Source: Lepturacanthus savala (taxonomy: Eukaryota > Chordata > Actinopteri > Scombriformes > Trichiuridae). From it: 64,000 nucleotides of DNA. The stretch lies in the NCBI GenBank assembly GCA_030544235.1, contig CM060473.1:29271032-29335031 (forward strand), given 5' to 3'. This document shows, in pieces, positions 56,643 to 64,000 of this stretch; positions within the stretch are counted from its first letter, which is position 1; every line of letters starts with the position of its first letter. The notes beneath the pieces are model-generated. The model searched no databases. It saw nothing but the letters and a program-made list of their open reading frames with translations, and was not told the DNA's origin. Position numbers and translations under genes: made by a program.

Positions 56643-58305
56643 GTGTGTGTTAGTGTTAGTTAATAGTGTTGTTAACTGTGTTAGTGTTAGTTAATAGTGT
56701 TGTTAACTGTGTGTTAGTGTTAGTTAATAGTGTTGTTAACTGTGTTAGTGTTAGTTAATAGTGTTGTTAACTGTGTGTTAGTGTTAGTTAATAGTGTTGT
56801 TAACTGTGTTAGTGTTAGTTAATAGTGTTGTTAACTGTGTGTTAGTGTTAGTTAATAGTGTTGTTAACTGTGTTAGTGTTAGTTAATAGTGTTGTTAACT
56901 GTGTTAGTGTTAGTTAATAGTGTTGTTAACTGTGTTAGTGTTAGTTAATAGTGTTGTTAACTGTGTTAGTGTTAGTTAATAGTGTTGTTAACTGTGTGTT
57001 AGTGTTAGTTAATAGTGTTGTTAACTGTGTGTTAGTGTTAGTTAATAGTGTTGTTAACTGTGTTAGTGTTAGTTAATAGTGTTGTTAACTGTGTTAGTGT
57101 TAGTTAATAGTGTTGTTAACTGTGTGTTAGTGTTAGTTAATAGTGTTGTTAACTGTGTGTTAGTGTTAGTTAATAGTGTTGTTAACTGTGTGTTAGTGTT
57201 AGTTAATAGTGTTGTTAAGTGTGTTAGTGTTAGTTAATAGCGTTGTTAACTGTGTGTTAGTGTTAGTTAATAGCGTTGTTAACTGTGTGTTAGTGTTATT
57301 TAATAGTGTTGTTAACTGTGTGTTAGTGTTAGTTAATAGTGTTGTTAACTGTGTGTTAGTGTTAGTTAATAGTGTTGTTAACTGTGTGTTAGTGTTAGTT
57401 AATAGTGTTGTTAACTGTGTTAGTGTTAGTTAATAGTGTTGTTAACTGTGTTAGTGTTAGTTAATAGTGTTGTTAACTGTGTGTTAGTGTTAGTTAATAG
57501 TGTTGTTAACTGTGTTAGTGTTAGTTAATAGTGTTGTTAACTGTGTGTTAGTGTTAGTTAATAGTGTTGTTAACTGTGTGTTAGTGTTAGTTAATAGTGT
57601 TGTTAACTGTGTGTTAGTGTTAGTTAATAGTGTTGTTAACTGTGTTAGTGTTAGTTAATAGTGTTGTTAACTGTGTTAGTGTTAGTTAATAGTGTTGTTA
57701 ACTGTGTGTTAGTGTTAGTTAATATTGTTGTTAACTGTGTTAGTGTTAGTTAATAGTGTTGTTAACTGTGTGTTAGTGTTAGTTAATAGTGTTGTTAACT
57801 GTGTGTTAGTGTTAGTTAATAGTGTTGTTAACTGTGTTAGTGTTAGTTAATAGTGTTGTTAACTGTGTGTTAGTGTTAGTTAATAGTGTTGTTAACTGTG
57901 TGTTAGTGTTAGTTAATAGTGTTGTTAACTGTGTTAGTGTTAGTTAATAGTGTTGTTAACTGTGTGTTAGTGTTAGTTAATAGTGTTGTTAACTGTGTGT
58001 TAGTGTTAGTTAATAGTGTTGTTAACTGTGTTAGTGTTAGTTAATAGTGTTGTTAACTGTGTTAGTTAATAGTGTTGTTAACTGTGTGTTAGTGTTAGTT
58101 AATAGTGTTGTTAACTGTGTGTTAGTGTTAGTTAATAGTGTTGTTAACTGTGTGTTAGTGTTAGTTAATAGTGTTGTTAACTGTGTTAGTGTTAGTTAAT
58201 AGTGTTGTTAACTGTGTTAGTGTTAGTTAATAGTGTTGTTAACTGTGTGTTAGTGTTAGTTAATAGTGTTGTTAACTGTGTTAGTTAATAGTGTTGTTAA
58301 CTATT
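56643..58305. repeat. 33/31-bp GTGTTAGTTAATAGTGTTGTTAACTGT(GT) array
   Basis: About 51 units; each is a 27-bp core plus GTGTTA (33) or GTTA (31). Rare TAGCG, TTATT and TTGTT point variants occur in single units, and two units near 58060 and 58280 lack one GTTAGT. The core contains the palindrome GTTAAC. The array is highly homogeneous, suggesting recent expansion. Confidence 0.95.
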
Positions 58306-58467
58306 ATTAACTATTATTTCACGTTATTTCATGTTTCATGTTTTTCTGGATTTTTCTTTTTTCACTTGATGAGTAAACAGCTTCTGTCTGAAGATCAAAG
58401 GGAATTTCTGCTGAAACATGTTTATTATAACTCAGTATCTGCTGTAGATGATTAACTGTATGAACAT

Positions 58468-58496
58468 GGATCAGGGCTGAGAATATGGGTGTGTAT

Positions 58497-58551
<55 letters not shown>

Positions 58552-58683
58552 CACATGTAAAATACATGATGACAGGAATAAAATCAAAGGAAACAGGATC
58601 TGCAGTTTAAGCTTTTCACAGATTGTTGTTTATGGGAAAAACATGTGAAACCAGATGAATTAAGAGGAATAAACACACACACA

Positions 58684-58722
<39 letters not shown>

Positions 58723-58763
58723 ATACACACACTGATACACACCCACATTCTCAGCCCTGATCC
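58468..58763. repeat. Large inverted repeat with TG/CA arms
   Basis: The left arm (58468-58550) reads GGATCAGGGCTGAGAATATG, then GGTGTGTATCAG and (TG)n. The right arm (58674-58763) is (CA)n, then CTGATACACACC, then the reverse complement of the same 20-mer with one change. About 123 bp separate the arms. The unique 20-bp ends plus TG/CA inner parts make a stem of roughly 80 bp. Confidence 0.85.
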
Positions 58764-58913
58764 AAAAATGAATGAAATGAGTTTTAAAGCAACAATCTCC
58801 ACATCCTGGAAAAATCATCCAGGAACTCAGAGGAAAAACAGTCAATAGAATCTCTGGAAGCGACTTCTATATCACCTGTTCTCCAGGTGATGTCACCTGT
58901 TCTCCAGGTGACG

Positions 58914-59041
<128 letters not shown>

Positions 59042-59150
59042 AACTGGTTTCTCTTTAAGAAGTGAGAAAAGAAAGTTAAACACCCTCTCTCCTGCCATCT
59101 GTTCATGTGCAGCAGATCCCACTCTACCCTGCCCTCAGCAATCTGCTGCA

Positions 59151-59151
<1 letters not shown>

Positions 59152-59222
<71 letters not shown>
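59152..59222. repeat. (CA)n microsatellite
   Basis: About 35 CA units, followed by CTGTGACACA repeats. Confidence 0.95.
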
Positions 59223-59224
<2 letters not shown>

Positions 59225-59341
59225 TGACACATACACACTGTGACACAACACACTCATGCACCCACACATTGTCTCTTAATCACTTTCACATATGCAAAAC
59301 CAATCATCAGTGAACACTTGAGACACAGTAAAACATTTAGT

Positions 59342-59345
<4 letters not shown>

Positions 59346-59424
<79 letters not shown>
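59346..59424. repeat. (CA)n microsatellite
   Basis: About 39 CA units. Confidence 0.95.
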
Positions 59425-59426
<2 letters not shown>

Positions 59427-60007
59427 TAATTTGTTTAAAATGCTTGCTTTGTTTTTCCATACATTTAAATGTATATGAAGACATACTTTTATAGTAAAAA
59501 TTCCACTTCAATATGTTACTCAACAGAAATTATAACAGATTCATCCAGTCGAGAAACAGAAGATTTAACAAATAAAAACCAGCTGCTTCATATCCAGAAC
59601 ATGAAAATAAACAGATTCACAGCTGTTTCTCTGCAGGAGAATCACAGCGATGGTGACGTTTAATTATTAATCTGTCGATCACAGGAGGAAATCAACCAAT
59701 AACAAGAAAAACACCATCAGAAACCATGCTGTTGGTGAATTTAAACTCTTTATTTTATTCTAACAGCAGCATGAGGAGGTTTAAACTGTTCCTGCAGACC
59801 TGTTAACAGCTTTATCCTGAACTGATACATAGGTTTTACAGGAATATGTAGCTGGCTGATATGGTCTAATCCCAGTTTAACAGTTTATATATATCAACAT
59901 ATATCGGTTTATCTTCACCAGCTCTTTAACACATTGATAGTTGACATGTGATCAGCTGATAGTTGATATGTGATCAGCTGATAGTTTAACGTGATCAGCT
60001 GATAGTT
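59425..60007. other. Non-coding stretch ending in a TGATCAGCTGATAGTT triplet
   Basis: Three copies of a roughly 22-bp unit containing the palindrome GATCAGCTGATC-like TGATCAGCTGATA lie at 59946-60008. No gene recognised. Confidence 0.5.
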
Positions 60008-61160
60008 TATTCACCTGGTTATTTATCTGTAGATTATTCACCTGGTTATTTACCTGTAGATTATTCACCTGGTTATTTACCTGTAGATTATTCACCTGGT
60101 TATTTACCTGTAGATTATTCACCTGGTTATTTATCTGTAGATTATTCACCTGGTTATTTACCTGTAGATTATTCACCTGGTTATTTACCTGTAGATTATT
60201 CACCTGGTTATTTACCTGTAGATTATTCACCTGGTTATTTACCTGTAGATTATTCACCTGGTTATTTACCTGTAGATTATTCACCTGGTTATTTACCTGT
60301 AGATTATTCACCTGGTTATTTACCTGTAGATTATTCACCTGGTTATTTACCTGTAGATTAGTCACCTGGTTATTTACCTGTAGATTATTCACCTGGTTAT
60401 TTACCTGTAGATTATTCACCTGGTTATTCACCTGTAGATTAGTCACCTGGTTATTTACCTGTAGATTATTCACCTGGTTATTTACCTTTAGATTATTTAC
60501 CTGGTTATTTACCTGTAGATTATTCACCTGGTTATTACCTGTAGATTATTCACCTGGTTATTTACCTGTAGATTATTCACCTGGTTATTTATCTGTAGAT
60601 TATTCACCTGGTTATTTATCTGTAGATTAGTCACCTGGTTATTTACCTGTAGATTATTCACCTGGTTATTACCTGTAGATTATTCACCTGGTTATTTACC
60701 TGTAGATTATTCACCTGGTTATTTACCTGTAGATTATTCACCTGGTTATTTACCTGTAGATTATTCACCTGGTTATTTACCTGTAGATTATTCACCTGGT
60801 TATTTACCTGTAGATTATTCACCTGGTTATTCACCTGTAGATTAGTCACCTGGTTATTTACCTGTAGATTATTCACCTGGTTATTTACCTTTAGATTATT
60901 TACCTGGTTATTTACCTGTAGATTATTCACCTGGTTATTACCTGTAGATTATTCACCTGGTTATTTACCTGTAGATTATTCACCTGGTTATTTATCTGTA
61001 GATTATTCACCTGGTTATTTACCTGTAGATTATTCACCTGGTTATTTACCTGTAGATTATTCACCTGGTTATTTACCTGTAGATTATTCACCTGGCTATT
61101 TACCTGTAGAGTATTCACCTGGTTATTTACCTGTAGATTATTCACCTGGGTATTTACCTT
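60008..61160. repeat. 27-bp CACCTGGTTATTTACCTGTAGATTATT array with a 403-bp duplication
   Basis: About 42 units in 27-bp register. The truncated 25-bp unit CTGGTTATTACCTG at 60528 recurs at 60931, and TTTACCTTTAG at 60481 recurs at 60884. Both offsets are 403 bp (fourteen 27-mers plus one 25-mer), so a block including the variants was copied. A further 25-bp unit lies at 60662. Minus-strand NNLQVNNQV frames are artefacts. Confidence 0.95.
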
Positions 61161-62042
61161 TTCTATTTTTGTATTTTTTCTTCTTCTCCATCCTCCTCTT
61201 CTGACTGATGAGTGAGTTAGAGTCAAGAACTGATGACAAATTACATCAAGTATTTTATTTTAATTGTCGAGTATTTAAAATGCAGATTCTGAATCAAACT
61301 GATTCCCTTTTTATTTCTGAAATGATCGAATAACAATTCCCTAATCACACTCATAGATGAACAAACCTGATGTCAAACATGTTTCCTGGAAGTGATGAAA
61401 ATGATTCTGGCAGGTATTTTTCTTTTGTTTTACTGGCATGTGAATGTGTTTTATTTGATGATCTGCAGCTTTTTTAAAGAAGCTGCCATCAGTTTATTTT
61501 ATTCTCAGCCTTCACTTCTTCAATAAGAATAAACTCAGGGATTCATGGTGTTAAACTTTGACTTTAACAGCTTCACTCACTGATTTAGTTGCATCTTCAT
61601 CTACAGAATAAAAGAAAATCCCTGAATGATTGAGTCCAGCAGAACAAACTCTGCTGACCTTTCTAATTAGAATCACATGTTCACTTCAGATGTTAAAATG
61701 AGTCGGAAACAGCAGATTCTAGATCAGCAGGTTCATGTCTGAGATGAACAGCTTTCAACACATTGTCCCTGTTGCCTGGAAACAGAAACTGGAGGATTCT
61801 CTGAAGATATGGAGATTCATGGTCCTTTTAAGTCCTTCCTGTAAAACTCTGCAGATAAAACAGCATCGATTCACATACTCTTCACATCAAGAAATAAAGA
61901 GGCTGCATTCAAATCATCAGCAAAAACACATGAAGCACAACTTCCAGTCTGAGATGAAATTAACCCTCAGACCTCAGAATGAACCTTTACTGAATGAACA
62001 TGAACACGAAGAAAAATGACCCCAACATTTGGTACGTCTGAA
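61161..62042. other. Non-coding stretch
   Basis: A 94-codon + frame at 61735-62019 has no recognised domain. No gene called. Confidence 0.45.
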
Positions 62043-62180
62043 AAACAGAAGCAAAAAGAGAAGAAGAAGAAGAAGAAGAAGAAGAAGAAGAAGGGGGAGG
62101 AGGAGCAGGAGGAGCAGGAGGAGCAGGAGGAGCAGGAGGAGCAGGAGGAGCAGGAGGAGCAGGAGGAGCAGGAGGAGCAG
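62043..62180. repeat. (GAA)n then (GGAGGAGCA)n purine array
   Basis: About 12 GAA-type triplets pass into nine GGAGCAGGA nonamers. GAA and GGA tracts are triplex-prone. Confidence 0.9.
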
Positions 62181-62252
62181 GTCCAATCAGATGCAGCATA
62201 GCATCAACTTCTAATTAAAGCAAAAGAAGTCTGAATCCTCAGAGAAAACAAG

Positions 62253-63083
<831 letters not shown>

Positions 63084-63180
<97 letters not shown>
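63084..63180. repeat. (TG)n microsatellite with a CGCG interruption
   Basis: About 48 dinucleotides; GCGCGTG at 63135 breaks the run. Alternating purine/pyrimidine throughout, so Z-DNA-prone. Confidence 0.95.
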
Positions 63181-63181
<1 letters not shown>

Positions 63182-63474
63182 GTCAGGAATCTTTAAAGCA
63201 GCTTCTGCTGCATCTTGAGGTTTAAACAGGAATAAAAACAGTAAAAGTAGAAGCAGAAGAAGAAATGATGAAGATGAGATGTGTGATGTCACAAAAACAC
63301 CAAAACAACATGAAACAGACAAAGACTTCAGAGAGTTAACCTCAGTCCTCTGAACTTCAAATAATAGGCTCAATAATTAACAAAACTCACTTAAATGTTT
63401 ATACATTTAATAATTAATTCACTCAGTCGGATGCTATTAAACAAATAATAACAACACACTTCCTGTTTAGACTA
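63181..63474. other. Non-coding spacer
   Basis: No gene recognised. Confidence 0.4.
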
Positions 63475-64000
63475 AACTAAACCTGGTTATATTAAACTAA
63501 ACCTGTTTATTTTAAACTAAACCTGGTTATATTAAACTAAACCTGGTTATATTAAACTAAACCTGTTTATTTTAAACTAAACCTGGTTATATTAAACTAA
63601 ACCTGTTTATTTTAAACTAAACCTGGTTATATTAAACTAAACCTGGTTATATTAAACTAAACCTGTTTATTTTAAACTAAACCTGGTTATTTTAAACTAA
63701 ACCTGGTTATTTTAAATTAAACCTGTTTATTTTAAATTAAACCTGTTTATTTTAAATTAAACCTGGTTATTTTAAATTAAACCTGTTTATATTAAACTAA
63801 ACCTGTTTATTTTAAACTAAACCTGGTTATATTAAACTAAACCTGGTTATATTAAACTAAACCTGTTTATTTTAAACTAAACCTGGTTATATTAAACTAA
63901 ACCTGTTTATTTTAAACTAAACCTGGTTATATTAAACTAAACCTGGTTATATTAAACTAAACCTGTTTATTTTAAACTAAACCTGTTTATATTAAACTAA
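63475..64000. repeat. 20-bp TTAAACTAAACCTGKTTATW array running off the window
   Basis: About 26 units in strict 20-bp register, with G/T (GGTTAT or GTTTAT) and A/T variants. Three to five units near 63710-63780 carry AAATTAAACC instead of AAACTAAACC. The array is incomplete at the right edge. Confidence 0.95.

Noticed and set aside
61735..62019. 94-codon non-repetitive frame
   Set aside because: No recognisable domain and no supporting context.

Overview
The window looks like a vertebrate, most probably teleost fish, nuclear segment. It carries a non-LTR retrotransposon whose first ORF has a coiled coil plus an SGNH-esterase domain (the arrangement known from fish L2/CR1-like LINEs). It also carries a Charlie-type hAT end, LTR-like and Ty3/Gypsy-like remnants, abundant long (CA)n/(TG)n tracts, and no prokaryotic features. 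I recognise no host protein-coding gene, tRNA or rRNA. It could be intergenic or lie inside a very large intron; the sequence alone does not decide.

The dominant content is tandem repeats. By my tally about half of the 64 kb lies in some 28 minisatellite or complex arrays with unrelated units (roughly 6 to 40 bp), plus about twenty microsatellites. Left part (1-8.3 kb): a 24-bp array, a hAT end, a 7-bp GTTAGCT array with a 392-bp internal duplication, a 40-bp array, a 30/26-bp array, a GGA-rich tract and a TG/TTATAR array. At 8.3-12.7 kb, on the minus strand, lies a LINE: an intact 671-codon ORF1 followed by an endonuclease-reverse transcriptase ORF2 that is frameshifted and cut off just after the catalytic reverse transcriptase motif, where the TG array begins. 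At 13-22.5 kb come TCTC/TCTG, TA, a 1.7-kb CAG-type array, CA/TG tracts, a 16-bp array and a 2.35-kb ATGTCAGTAAC array.

At 22.5-24.1 kb and again at 38.8-40.0 kb, in opposite orientations, lie two copies of one LTR-like dispersed repeat, each containing its own unrelated minisatellite. Between them are 11-, 12-, 15-, 20-, 16-, 23- and 8-bp arrays, including the largest (about 3.2 kb at 34.6-37.8 kb). At 40.4-42.4 kb a 2-kb degenerate telomere-like TTAGGG/TTAGTG array occurs, followed by 8-bp and 12-bp arrays. A quiet 4-kb stretch follows (46.4-50.6 kb). Then a 2.45-kb TCTATCATGG array splits what looks like a decayed minus-strand Gypsy integrase/chromodomain region. The right end has a third LTR-like fragment, a 33/31-bp array, a strong inverted repeat built around TG/CA tracts, a 27-bp array with a 403-bp duplication, and a 20-bp array that runs off the window.

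Nothing here works as an operon or pathway. The biology is that of mobile element decay and exceptionally dense tandem-repeat birth. Most long open frames are artefacts of repeat units whose length is a multiple of three.
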